From Flavobacteriaceae bacterium (lineage in GTDB: Bacteria > Bacteroidota > Bacteroidia > Flavobacteriales > Flavobacteriaceae), in contig JASBUG010000020.1 of the NCBI GenBank assembly GCA_030148025.1, positions 1 to 60,235 of the forward strand: 60,235 nt of DNA, in the 5' to 3' direction. Position 1 is the first letter of the stretch, and each line of letters begins with the position of its first letter. Below the pieces are notes generated by a model that was not told the origin of the DNA, did not search any database, and saw only the letters and a program-made list of their open reading frames with translations. Positions 35,947 to 44,472 of this stretch are shown one piece after another. Made by a program: the position numbers and the translations under genes.

Positions 35947-36966
35947 CTAGGCTTTCATTGTTAATTTAGGAATAGAAATTTTTCTTATACCATCTTCTTC
36001 TATCACAGTAATAGAATTGTCACTATAAATTGCATAAGCTTCTTGTGTCTCTTGCAGAAGATGTATTCCAAACTTTTCTACAATTTTGTCATTAAAAGAG
36101 TATGTGATATTTAGAGAGTTACTGTCTTCATTTACAGATATTTTTATAAAACCGTCTGTAGTATTAATTGAATATCTAATAATTTGTTCAATAACCGTTA
36201 AGAGACTACCTGGAACCACTAAAAAGGTACTGCTTAAATCATTTTGAATCTGTATGTTTCTATATGGTAAATAGTTAAATATTTTTATCAAGCTTTCCAG
36301 TATTATTAGTTCTTCATTAATAGAAACCAATTGTTGCTTACGTTTAGAAAGAATATAACGATATACTAAAGCTATTTCATCAATAAAATCGTCAGTAATA
36401 TCCTTGTCTTTTTTTATAAGCGTGATCAAAGCTTCAAGACTTTCAAAAAGTAAATTAGGGTTAATGCCTTGTTTAAATTGGTTAAAATCGTCCTCAATGA
36501 TTTGTTTTAAACGCTGTTCCCTTTCTAATTTTTGTAGGCTAATTTTATGTAGATACTTATGGCTTATGTGAAGTAGTATATAAATTAGCGTAATACAACA
36601 AAATATAATATTGAAAGGAATGAGCTCTTCTTTGTTAGGAGCAAAGCCTTCTACATACTTGAAATACAGTATTATTGATCCTGTAGTTAAACCAATGCAT
36701 AAGATCATCGAGACAACTATTTGAAGTATTACTATGTTTGTAGAGAATGCATTTTTAAACTTCTGAAATAGCATTAAAAATGCTCTGGAAAATTCCTGAA
36801 TTATATACGATAGCCCAATACAGATATATAATTCCTGACCAAGAAAATAGTCTTGTAATTGTTCAACATCATTGCTTATCAATAAAATAAGCAAATACAC
36901 AATAATTCCAGAAAATATTGGGCTTAACAACCTGAAGAGTGGGTGGTGTATAAAAAGCTTTTTCAT
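35947..36966 (-). CDS. Degenerate LytS-type histidine kinase (pseudo-kinase)
   Basis: 339 residues, four membrane helices in the first 150 residues, then a cytoplasmic domain aligned with the His-kinase region of the neighbouring kinase (same spacing). The phospho-accepting His of the PHFLFNSL motif is replaced: GINPNLLFESL has Asn171 at that place, and the ATPase N-box (LVENAVKHN in the neighbour) has become VIEQIIRYSIN. It therefore should not autophosphorylate or bind ATP normally. Its start overlaps the kinase stop by four bases, and it precedes the regulator gene. A role as heterodimer partner or sensor module of the real kinase is likely; this is inference. Confidence 0.85.
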   Translation of the reverse strand: MKKLFIHHPLFRLLSPIFSGIIVYLLILLISNDVEQLQDYFLGQELYICIGLSYIIQEFSRAFLMLFQKFKNAFSTNIVILQIVVSMILCIGLTTGSIILYFKYVEGFAPNKEELIPFNIIFCCITLIYILLHISHKYLHKISLQKLEREQRLKQIIEDDFNQFKQGINPNLLFESLEALITLIKKDKDITDDFIDEIALVYRYILSKRKQQLVSINEELIILESLIKIFNYLPYRNIQIQNDLSSTFLVVPGSLLTVIEQIIRYSINTTDGFIKISVNEDSNSLNITYSFNDKIVEKFGIHLLQETQEAYAIYSDNSITVIEEDGIRKISIPKLTMKA

Positions 36967-37985
36967 TGAAGTAAGGGTAGTTTAACAGTGAATCGATCAT
37001 CTTTAATTACTTCAATAGTTGCATTTTGTAACAAGGCATATCGTTCCTTTATATTTTTTAGACCAATTTGGAACGAACTTATTTTATTTGGAGTAGAGGT
37101 TATATTATTTTGAACTATAATGTTTTTCCCATCTTGATATATCTTAACTTTTAATGGTTTATCTGCATGCATTTGATTATGCTTCACAGCATTTTCAACC
37201 AACATTTGCAACGTTAATGGAGGTATCTTATAATTGTTTTGTGCATTTGTTAATAATATCTCGCATTCAAACCTGTTTTCGTACCGTGTTTTTATTAATG
37301 TAAGGTAAGAGTTCAAAAAGTCTAATTCATCGTTTAAGTCTACTTGCTTTTCATAGTAGCTCTTTAATGTATAGTCATACATTAGTCCTAAATTTCTAAT
37401 ATATGTTTCAGCACTTTTAGTGTTGCTATGTATTAAGGAAGATATAGTGTTTAAACTATTAAATAGAAAATGAGGACTTAATTGCGATTTTAATGCTTTT
37501 AATTGCAAGTCTATTTGTTTGCGTTCGTATGTGATAGTATCTATTTGGTGCTTCGCATAGGAATAATAACTGTATAGCGCAAAATAGATAATGCTATAAA
37601 GTAATATAATTATAAACGAAATAATGGCAAACTTTAAGAATGCACTATTGGGTGAAACGCCATTGTTTGACTCAATAGGAAAAGCAAGTTTATACAAGCT
37701 GTAGCTAGTATAAAAAAGGCTGATAACTAAGAGATATGTAACGATAATGCCAACAACAAATCTATTTGCTAGTTGGTTGTGCCAGGGAAATTTGTTGTCT
37801 AATTTTTTTGTGATGGCATAGACAAGATAGCTCATTAGTATTCCTAAAAGACAAGATAGAATAATATCAATAACTGCAAGAGCAGATTGATCATCTCGAA
37901 TAAATGAAAATACGAGCCATCCAAGAATAGCTCCCAATAAGATTGTGAAAAGATGTCTCTTCAAAATTGGGTTGGTTATTTTCAT
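36963..37985 (-). CDS. LytS-type sensor histidine kinase
   Basis: 340 residues. Four membrane helices (residues about 13-30, 36-58, 74-100, 118-143) are followed by the kinase core with His172 in LSPHFLFNSLN, and the ATPase N-box MLVENAVKHN. The G-box region is short, with IGLKNIKERYALL, as usual in the His_kinase (PF06580-type) family. It senses an envelope or membrane signal and should phosphorylate the LytTR regulator encoded two genes downstream. Its start codon lies six bases after a 12-bp inverted-repeat arm, so translation may be controlled by RNA structure. Confidence 0.92.
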   Translation of the reverse strand: MKITNPILKRHLFTILLGAILGWLVFSFIRDDQSALAVIDIILSCLLGILMSYLVYAITKKLDNKFPWHNQLANRFVVGIIVTYLLVISLFYTSYSLYKLAFPIESNNGVSPNSAFLKFAIISFIIILLYSIIYFALYSYYSYAKHQIDTITYERKQIDLQLKALKSQLSPHFLFNSLNTISSLIHSNTKSAETYIRNLGLMYDYTLKSYYEKQVDLNDELDFLNSYLTLIKTRYENRFECEILLTNAQNNYKIPPLTLQMLVENAVKHNQMHADKPLKVKIYQDGKNIIVQNNITSTPNKISSFQIGLKNIKERYALLQNATIEVIKDDRFTVKLPLLQ

Positions 37986-37986
37986 A

Positions 37987-38044
37987 GAACCAAGGTAATC
38001 AATCTATCTTAAATGTTGGTTCAAGAAAAGAGTTGATTACCTTG
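37987..38044 (-). promoter_or_regulatory. Two mutually exclusive hairpins upstream of the kinase start codon
   Basis: A perfect 12-bp inverted repeat (CAAGGTAATCAA at 37991-38002 with TTGATTACCTTG at 38033-38044) has a 30-base loop. A second 7-bp repeat (GAACCAA at 37987-37993 with TTGGTTC at 38016-38022) shares three bases with it, so only one can form at a time. On the minus strand the shared arm ends at the kinase start codon. This looks like a switch for ribosome access, or an intercistronic attenuator between the SDHY gene and the kinase. Confidence 0.5.
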
Positions 38045-38066
38045 ATTAATGGAGTTAGCAGAATAA

Positions 38067-39428
38067 TTAGTTAATAGCTTTCATGGCTCTGCCATAATAG
38101 GTTTCAGACCTAATTGAATTAGCAGTATTTCTGTAAGCATCTTTTACTTTGCTTGAAGAACGCTTTACCTGACTTGAAAATGCCATTAGAGCTTCTGATA
38201 AATAATGTCCTGAATTTATATTAGACATAGACTTTAGTACATCTATTAACTGATCTTCAGACAAGCTTCTCTTATCAGCAATCTTCTTATAGATACTAGA
38301 AGCATAATGTCCAGAACGAATATTTTCGTTCATAAGAGACAACAATTCATTTAGATTGCTACCATCATAATCCTTATTAAATAGCGTAACGATAACTTCA
38401 GTAATATAATGATCAGACTTAACATCTTTTAAAGTTCCAAAAATAGCATCATATGCATTTTTAGATAAGCCCTTTTCATTAATTGCTTTTTTAAGCACAC
38501 GTGTCTTATAATGATCAGACTTAATGTCTTTAGATAGGCTAATTACTTTAGCTATATTTCTAGAGTTTAATTGACGACTATCCATGATCTCGGTTAAGAT
38601 TTGAGTCACATAATGGTCAGACTCTATGCTTTTAGATATTTCCATTAAGCTCTCCATTTGCGAGTCTGTAATGTTCTTATCTTTAATAACCTTTTTTAAT
38701 ACACGTGTTACGTAGTGATCAGATTTTAGAGTTTTTGTAGCTTCTATATAAGCATCTGTACTTTGCTGATTTGCAAGAAATGCTTTTTGGTTTGATTCTA
38801 ATATTCCTGCTAAGTAATGATCAGATTTTATTTCCTGACCAGCAGTTTTAATTACTGAATTTAGTTCTGAAGCACTTAAATTATAATCTAACAGTAATTT
38901 GAAGTACGTAGTTTTAACATAATCTGCTGTTATCTCTCCAATTTCATTTAAAACTGCTCTGGAGCCACCTCGCTCGTAAAAGCGTTTAACACGTGATTCT
39001 GCGGCAATCCTTGTGCTCCTAACTATTTCAGGAAGAATTTCTGCAAGCCACTGCTTACCTTCTGGATTAAAATCTTTTTCAGAACGACCTACATAGTATC
39101 GTTTAGTAAGATTTCCATTTCTATCTGCCTCAATGACGATTCGTCTTCTGCTTCCAAAAGATTTTTTTTCGATCTCTAAATAACCTCCATCTGTTATAGA
39201 GGTAATATCTGTATCATCATTAGAAACGGTAATATCACCTTCGTATTCAATTTGAAAATCTTTACCGTTATCAGAAAAATGAATAGTCGATTTTCCATGT
39301 TTGTCTGTAATACTTAGTGTTTTGCCTTTGCTTGTACCTCTTTGAGCTAAAACATTAGCAGGTTGATATACCATAAATGCTAAAAGTAATAAGCTTAAAA
39401 TGGTACGTTTGGTTGTTAATAGTCGCAT
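38067..39428 (-). CDS. Secreted SDHY-repeat protein in the LytTR locus
   Basis: 453 residues with a signal peptide (residues 1-28, ending NVLAQ). Residues about 35-170 form a domain seen also in some M56-associated proteins (TIHFSDNGKDFQIEYEG ... GKQWLAEILPEIVRSTRI ... RFYERGGSRAVLNEI). From about residue 168 the chain consists of a repeat of 35-38 residues whose core is (I/L)(K/E)SDHY(x)T(x)VL: five copies are SDHY, two are SGHY, the last is SETY, and TADYVKTTYFKLLL is a degenerate first copy. Such a regular pattern implies a helical solenoid in the periplasm or at the surface. It precedes the kinase gene on the same strand. Function is unknown; sensing or ligand presentation for the kinase is inference. 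Confidence 0.85.
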   Translation of the reverse strand: MRLLTTKRTILSLLLLAFMVYQPANVLAQRGTSKGKTLSITDKHGKSTIHFSDNGKDFQIEYEGDITVSNDDTDITSITDGGYLEIEKKSFGSRRRIVIEADRNGNLTKRYYVGRSEKDFNPEGKQWLAEILPEIVRSTRIAAESRVKRFYERGGSRAVLNEIGEITADYVKTTYFKLLLDYNLSASELNSVIKTAGQEIKSDHYLAGILESNQKAFLANQQSTDAYIEATKTLKSDHYVTRVLKKVIKDKNITDSQMESLMEISKSIESDHYVTQILTEIMDSRQLNSRNIAKVISLSKDIKSDHYKTRVLKKAINEKGLSKNAYDAIFGTLKDVKSDHYITEVIVTLFNKDYDGSNLNELLSLMNENIRSGHYASSIYKKIADKRSLSEDQLIDVLKSMSNINSGHYLSEALMAFSSQVKRSSSKVKDAYRNTANSIRSETYYGRAMKAIN

Positions 39429-39456
39429 AACTGTTCGTTTTTATTTTTTGATGACT

Positions 39457-39483
39457 CAAAAGTATGCGTAAAGTCCATTCAAA
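39457..39483 (-). promoter_or_regulatory. Promoter of the SDHY-repeat gene
   Basis: On the minus strand TACTTTTG (39464-39457) is a perfect Bacteroidota -7 element (TAnnTTTG), and TTTG at 39483-39480 lies 15 bases upstream as a somewhat close -33. The start codon is 28 bases downstream of the -7 box. The two LytTR-like repeats lie directly upstream. Confidence 0.5.
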
Positions 39484-39490
39484 AAAAACG

Positions 39491-39526
39491 AAGTGTAGTC
39501 AATTGAATTAAAAGTGTAGTGAATTG
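39491..39526 (-). promoter_or_regulatory. Pair of 15-bp direct repeats with 21-bp period, likely LytTR binding site
   Basis: AAGTGTAGTCAATTG (39491-39505) and AAGTGTAGTGAATTG (39512-39526), given on the plus strand, differ at one base and start 21 bases apart, two helical turns. LytTR-domain regulators bind direct repeats with this spacing. The pair lies just upstream of the -33 element of the SDHY-repeat gene, the correct place for an activator, and the LytTR regulator gene is three genes downstream. Confidence 0.6.
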
Positions 39527-39553
39527 TAATTACTTGTTTTAAAAACAGTTTTT

Positions 39554-40171
39554 CTACTGTACAATATTAAAAATAGCGATGGCATAAAGGTAAAAACGAG
39601 CAAACCTTAAAAGCCCAAAAAGTAAGTAGTTCTTAAATCTAAATTTAATAAAACCAGCAGCGATGCTAGTCATTGCAAAAGGTATTGGCAATAAGGCACC
39701 AACTATAATTAAGAAACCGCCCCATTTTCTGGTATTTTTGATGTGCTTATCCATTTTGGTTTCCATAGCATGTTTAACCTTTGGTATTTTTGTTATAGCA
39801 TGACCTGTTAAATATGAAATAATACCACCTAAATACGATAGTAAAGCTAATATGGATAAGTATAATAGCGGTTGAGAGAGTTTTTTAGACCAGGCTATAA
39901 ATATTTCAGGCGGGATAAGCCCAAGCACAGACTCTGAAGCAAAGAATATAGCTAATATACTAGTGGTTTCAAACTTTTCGGTAATAGAGTTTAATACAAC
40001 ATTAATGTCTACTACAAAATAATGGAATCCTAATAGAGCACCAATAAATATCAATATTGGCAGAATAGCTTTTTTTAAGCTAATGCCTATAAATTTGTAG
40101 AAACCAGTATATTGATAATACTGATGTAAGAGCTTGATTTTACTCTTTTTTGTTTTAGTATTAGAACTCAT
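39554..40171 (-). CDS. VTT/DedA-like membrane protein (YqaA family)
   Basis: 205 residues from the ATG at 40171; an upstream TTG in the same frame adds 16 residues and is unlikely. Four to five membrane helices, with FIGALLGFHYFVVDI, ESVLGLIPPEIFIAW (the re-entrant segment with Glu and Pro typical of the VTT/SNARE-associated family), GGIISYLTGHAI and GALLPIPFAMTSIAAG (the G-x-x-P motif). The family helps move phospholipids or undecaprenyl phosphate across membranes. The short form without DedA signature Arg motif fits YqaA. The gene lies 69 bases downstream of topB. Confidence 0.85.
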   Translation of the reverse strand: MSSNTKTKKSKIKLLHQYYQYTGFYKFIGISLKKAILPILIFIGALLGFHYFVVDINVVLNSITEKFETTSILAIFFASESVLGLIPPEIFIAWSKKLSQPLLYLSILALLSYLGGIISYLTGHAITKIPKVKHAMETKMDKHIKNTRKWGGFLIIVGALLPIPFAMTSIAAGFIKFRFKNYLLFGLLRFARFYLYAIAIFNIVQ

Positions 40172-40240
40172 GCAATTTTTAAGAACTGCAAATCTACAAC
40201 ACAATAAAACAACACACAATTACTTTAACGGGATTTTATT

Positions 40241-42544
40241 TTAAAGCTCTGTTAAAATTTTGTAAACCAACTCTTTGGTAAGCTCTTTTCCTTTGGCTCT
40301 AGCTTTTATATCATCAAATAAAAACTTAAAGTCGCAACCAGATTTATAGAGACTGCAGCCATAAGCTGTGCTACCTTTAATTACAGTGCCTTTTTTACAC
40401 TTTGGACATTCTATGGTATCAGGAATGCTAGTGTTTACTTTCTTAGGCTCAAGAATTATTTGAAAATCATCATCAAATCTAAGCAAACCTTCAGTTTTCC
40501 CAGTGTCAATTTTAAATCCTTTTAGGTTTGTAGTAGCACCTTTTTCTATTAATCGTAGGTATTGGTTTTCAGAAATTTTCTTTCCACTAAAACTAAAGGG
40601 GAGTACGACAAGGCAACCAGATTTGAAATTGCTGCACCCAAAAGCTGATTTTCCTTTTATTAAAATACCTTGCTTACATTTGGGACAATTTTTCCCAACT
40701 ACTGTTTTTGTCGTTTTTTTGGATTTGGATTTGGTTGTATTATTCGCAACAGTATTAGCATGCGAAATATTAGCTTTCACTTTTTCACTTCTTACTTCAT
40801 ATACCAAATCATCAACCATACGTTTCATATTTTTAATAAAGGTACCAGCGTTGTAATTTCCTTTTTCAATCTCCTTAAGTTGCTTTTCCCATTGTCCAGT
40901 AAGTTCAGCAGATTTTAAGAGTTTGTTTTGTATGGTCTGTATTAATTGAATACCTGTACTAGTAGGTAAGATCTGTTTTTTGTTCCGTTTTAGATAATTA
41001 CGCTTAAATAAGGTTTCAATAATATTAGCGCGTGTTGAAGGCCTTCCTATACCGTTTTCCTTCATAAGGTCTCGCATTTCATCATCATCAACTTGTTTTC
41101 CGGCTGTTTCCATTGCACGAAGCAGGGAGGCTTCAGTAAAATGGCTTGGAGGTTTTGTTTGCTTCTCCAGAAAGGATGGCTTATGTGGTCCTTTTTCTCC
41201 TTTTTCAAATGATGGTAGAATAGCAGACTCTTTTTTTAATTTTACTGTGGCTTCATTATCATTTGCCTCAAAAATAACACGCCAACCTTTTTTAAGAATC
41301 TCCTTTCCAGATGTTTTAAAAGTATACTCCTTAACTTTTCCTTGCACGTTGGTATTGGCAACTTCGCAGTCGTCGTAAAATACAGCAATAAACCTTTTAA
41401 CAATAATATCGTAAACTTGCTGTTGTGCAGGGTTTAGATGAGTTTCTATTCCTGTAGGGATAATAGCATGGTGATCTGTTACCTTTTTATCATTAAAAAC
41501 TTTAGACGACTTTTTAATTGGCTTACCTAAAAGTACGCTAGTAAAATTACTATAAGCAGTTAGCTTTTTTAGAATACTGGCCACTTTAGGGTAAATATCA
41601 TTTGGTAAAAACGTGGTATCTACTCTAGGGTATGTTACTACTTTAAGTTCGTATAAGCGCTGAACGATTTTTAGAGTTTCATCTGCTGAAAAACCAAATT
41701 TTGTATTGCAATACACTTGTAAACCAGTTAGATCGAACAATTTTGGTGCGTATTCTTTTCCGTTTTTCTTTACGACAGATACAATCTCAAAATCTGCTTC
41801 AGCAACCTCATTAGCTACTTTTTCGCCATCTTCCATTTTTAGAAAGCGCCCCTCTTCGTAACTAAACAGTGTATTTCTATAAAGTGTTTGTAGTTCCCAA
41901 TATGGTTGTGGCTTAAAGTTCTCTATATGCAAAAAACGTTCTACAACCATCGCAAGGGTAGGTGTTTGCACACGGCCAATAGAAAGTACTTGTTTATAGC
42001 CGCCATGTTTCAAGGTGTATAAACGAGTAGCATTCATACCTAATAACCAATCGCCAATCGCTCTCGAAAAACCAGCATAATACAAGTTGTCGTAATTTTC
42101 AGAAGGTTTCAAGTTTTCAAAACCTTCTTTAATAGCTTCTGCAGTAAGTGAGGAGATCCAAAGACGCTTAACAGTACCTTTGTAATTAGATTGTGTCATT
42201 ACCCAACGCTGTATCAACTCACCTTCTTGTCCGGCATCACCACAGTTTATCACTTCATCAGCTTTATCAAACAAGCTTTTTATAATGTTGAATTGTTTTT
42301 TGATGCCATCGTTGTCTACTACTTTCGTTTGAAACTTTTCTGGAAGCATGGGTAGGTTGTTTAGATCCCAACTTTTCCAATAAGGTCTATAGTCGTTTGG
42401 TTCAAATAAAGTGCAGAGATGACCAAATGTATAAGTAACAGCGTATCCATTACCTTCAAAATAACCGTCGCGTTTGGTGTTAGCTCCTAATATAGCTGCA
42501 ATTTCACGCGCAACACTTGGTTTTTCGGCAATACATACTTTCAC
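40241..42544 (-). CDS. topB: DNA topoisomerase III
   Basis: 767 residues. GTG is the start (42544), since MKVCIAEKPSVAREIA is the family N terminus. It has the TOPRIM core (VINCGDAGQEGELIQRW with acidic DxE), the active-site Tyr region KVVTYPRVDTTFLPNDI, and GRPSTRANIIETLF. Two C-terminal zinc ribbons are visible: CPKCKQGILIKGKSAFGCSN and CPKCKKGTVIKGSTAYGCS. A type IA topoisomerase that decatenates and relaxes single-stranded crossings during replication and recombination. Bacteroidota often carry extra copies on mobile elements; nothing mobile is seen here, so it is probably the chromosomal copy. Confidence 0.95.
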   Translation of the reverse strand: MKVCIAEKPSVAREIAAILGANTKRDGYFEGNGYAVTYTFGHLCTLFEPNDYRPYWKSWDLNNLPMLPEKFQTKVVDNDGIKKQFNIIKSLFDKADEVINCGDAGQEGELIQRWVMTQSNYKGTVKRLWISSLTAEAIKEGFENLKPSENYDNLYYAGFSRAIGDWLLGMNATRLYTLKHGGYKQVLSIGRVQTPTLAMVVERFLHIENFKPQPYWELQTLYRNTLFSYEEGRFLKMEDGEKVANEVAEADFEIVSVVKKNGKEYAPKLFDLTGLQVYCNTKFGFSADETLKIVQRLYELKVVTYPRVDTTFLPNDIYPKVASILKKLTAYSNFTSVLLGKPIKKSSKVFNDKKVTDHHAIIPTGIETHLNPAQQQVYDIIVKRFIAVFYDDCEVANTNVQGKVKEYTFKTSGKEILKKGWRVIFEANDNEATVKLKKESAILPSFEKGEKGPHKPSFLEKQTKPPSHFTEASLLRAMETAGKQVDDDEMRDLMKENGIGRPSTRANIIETLFKRNYLKRNKKQILPTSTGIQLIQTIQNKLLKSAELTGQWEKQLKEIEKGNYNAGTFIKNMKRMVDDLVYEVRSEKVKANISHANTVANNTTKSKSKKTTKTVVGKNCPKCKQGILIKGKSAFGCSNFKSGCLVVLPFSFSGKKISENQYLRLIEKGATTNLKGFKIDTGKTEGLLRFDDDFQIILEPKKVNTSIPDTIECPKCKKGTVIKGSTAYGCSLYKSGCDFKFLFDDIKARAKGKELTKELVYKILTEL

Positions 42545-42687
42545 TCTTGATTTTGTTTTTATAAGGTGCGCAAAATACTAAAATTTGAAAAAATTGTTGT
42601 ATGTATTTAATGAAAATAGCTAAAACCAAAGTGCATTAAATAAATAATGAAAATTAGCTTTAGCTATTAAATATGTTCTAAATAGTA

Positions 42688-43041
42688 TTAGTTGTGAATT
42701 TCTTTAACAATAATATTTCCAGACGGAGTATGGATATAATAGGCTCCTGGATATAAGTCATACTTTTCAGCTTTCTTTGGAGCTGGCCAACATTCTTCAG
42801 GAACTTTAAAAATATATGTGCTCATATGAAGCACTCCATTTTTATATTGATCTGTGCTTTTCTCTGCGTATAATGGTCCACCTTCACAACCAGCAACGTA
42901 CCATCTCATACCATCTTTTACAACTACAACATCAACACCGTTGTTTTCTACAGACTCTAGATTGGTAGTAAACGAACTTAACGTAAAACTTAATAAAAAT
43001 ACTAGGGCAATGCTACTCGAAATTTTAATTACTTTTTTCAT
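42688..43041 (-). CDS. Small secreted protein of unknown function
   Basis: 117 residues with a signal peptide (hydrophobic residues 7-24, cleavage near SFT). The mature 90 residues have CEGGPLYAEKSTDQYKNG and EECWPAPKKAEKY with two cysteines that may form a disulfide. It is followed in gene order by no partner and preceded 25 bases upstream by a lipoprotein gene on the same strand, with a LuxR-type regulator next. I do not recognise the family. Confidence 0.6.
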   Translation of the reverse strand: MKKVIKISSSIALVFLLSFTLSSFTTNLESVENNGVDVVVVKDGMRWYVAGCEGGPLYAEKSTDQYKNGVLHMSTYIFKVPEECWPAPKKAEKYDLYPGAYYIHTPSGNIIVKEIHN

Positions 43042-43066
43042 AATATATTGATTTAATAGTTTATAA

Positions 43067-43603
43067 TTAGTTCACCTGTACATTACCTTCTAAAACTTCA
43101 GAATAGGTACCTGGTGAATATGTACCTTCACACGGCCAATCTGGGCCATCTGTTAGTGACCAGAAAAGTGGTGTCATTCTATCTGGATCTGCTTTTGAGC
43201 CTTCTCCATTATCCATTACAGAAAATCTACATGCTTTTCCAACAGCGTCAGGGTTAGCAGAATGCGACGTAATTCTACCAGACATAGTAGCTATATTTCC
43301 TTGAGTATAAATACAATTTATGCTAAACTTAAGCTTTAAGTCTCCTTTAGTATAGGTAAGCACGCCACTTCCCTTAACGTCGCCATTTTTGTCTGTTTTA
43401 GCATGAAAAGAGAAATGTCTTTTTCCATCAATTCCAGCCCATTCAATAGTTCCTTGTCCGCTAGCAGAAGGGGTGTTTCCAACTCTTGAAAATGAGTCTT
43501 CTTTACTCTTTTCGAATGTTGAGTTATTATCAATGACTAATTCTTCTTTAGAACAATTAGTAACAAGTATTAGGGCAAACAAAAACATGATTACATTTTT
43601 CAT
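43067..43603 (-). CDS. Secreted lipoprotein of unknown function
   Basis: 178 residues from the ATG at 43603 (a TTG nine codons earlier is less likely). The signal ends in a lipobox (LILVTNCSKEE). The mature part has GQGTIEWAGIDGKRHFSFHA and VKGSGVLTYTKGDLKLKFSI followed by DPDRMTPLFWSLTDGPDWP, a pattern of beta strands with Gly/aromatic turns that I have seen in exported proteins of many phyla without a defined role. It is part of a minus-strand group with a LuxR regulator upstream (about 100 bases) and a small secreted protein downstream. Confidence 0.65.
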   Translation of the reverse strand: MKNVIMFLFALILVTNCSKEELVIDNNSTFEKSKEDSFSRVGNTPSASGQGTIEWAGIDGKRHFSFHAKTDKNGDVKGSGVLTYTKGDLKLKFSINCIYTQGNIATMSGRITSHSANPDAVGKACRFSVMDNGEGSKADPDRMTPLFWSLTDGPDWPCEGTYSPGTYSEVLEGNVQVN

Positions 43604-43701
43604 AATAATTGAATTAATAGTTCCTAACAAAGTTACTTGAGCAATCGTGCTATGGCAATACTCAAATTGAGTAAATGTGTTATAGATTAAATTTCAATTA
43701 C

Positions 43702-44472
43702 CTAAAAAAGATTGTGCTGTGATTTTAAGATGTTGATAAGTTCTCCGGTTGAAGAAAGCTTTAGTTTTTTTATAATATTTCTTCTATGAGTATCTACAGT
43801 GTTTGAACTAATAAACAGTTTTTCACCTATTGATTTACTAGATTGTTCGGTAGCTAAAAGTTTAATAATGTCTTTTTCTCTGTTGCTAATATTTTTAAAA
43901 AAATCTCTTTGAGAACAATTAGTTGTGAATTTTGTGGTAAGATCATGATTTTTATTTAGCAAATGTAAAGACGCTCTAACAGGCATTAAGTGTTTAGATA
44001 ATAAAACAGTGAAATGAGTTAACCCTTTTTTAATCTTAGATGACCCTAAGCAAAAAGGAGTTGTATGCTGAATGATGTTAATATAGGTGTTGTCTCTTTT
44101 CTTAAATCTGTAATTCCAGGAATATGATAGCTGATCAAATTGCTTTTTTTTGATGCTATTGTTGATAAAATTCAAAAGTTCACCTATTGAATTTGCTAAA
44201 CATTGAAGATCTTTTTTATGAATTCTCTCCCATATAAAATGTAACCCTTTAGTTTTAATTTCCTTATCAGTAGCGCCTAGGCATGGGTGCATGTTCTTGC
44301 TTACATAGTCCACTGAGAAATTTAACCTATTCACTATGCAAAAAAATGTTGGACTATACGTTAAAGAACAGTCTGAATCTATAATTCTTTTAATATCCTC
44401 TTCTTTTAAAAAAGGGTTATCTATAGAATTAAAGATTTGGCGGTAATTGTTTTCAAAGTCAGTTAGTAACAT
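43702..44472 (-). CDS. LuxR-type transcriptional regulator with N-terminal PAS-like domain
   Basis: 256 residues. Residues about 20-170 look like a PAS sensor (TFFCIVNRLNFSVDYVSKNM, WERIHKKDLQCLANSIGELL, SYSWNYRFKKRDNTYINIIQ), and residues about 190-252 form the LuxR HTH: LSNREKDIIKLLATEQSSKS (here ISNREKDIIKLLATEQ), IGEKLFISSNTVDTHRRNII. There is no receiver domain, so the regulator probably responds to a ligand or redox signal in the PAS domain. It precedes two secreted-protein genes and may control them. A 428-bp gap with a direct repeat lies upstream. Confidence 0.85.
   Translation of the reverse strand: MLLTDFENNYRQIFNSIDNPFLKEEDIKRIIDSDCSLTYSPTFFCIVNRLNFSVDYVSKNMHPCLGATDKEIKTKGLHFIWERIHKKDLQCLANSIGELLNFINNSIKKKQFDQLSYSWNYRFKKRDNTYINIIQHTTPFCLGSSKIKKGLTHFTVLLSKHLMPVRASLHLLNKNHDLTTKFTTNCSQRDFFKNISNREKDIIKLLATEQSSKSIGEKLFISSNTVDTHRRNIIKKLKLSSTGELINILKSQHNLF

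Noticed and set aside
40503..40918. Plus-strand open frames inside topB
   Set aside because: They are shadows of the topB zinc-ribbon region on the opposite strand, with no start context or homology.
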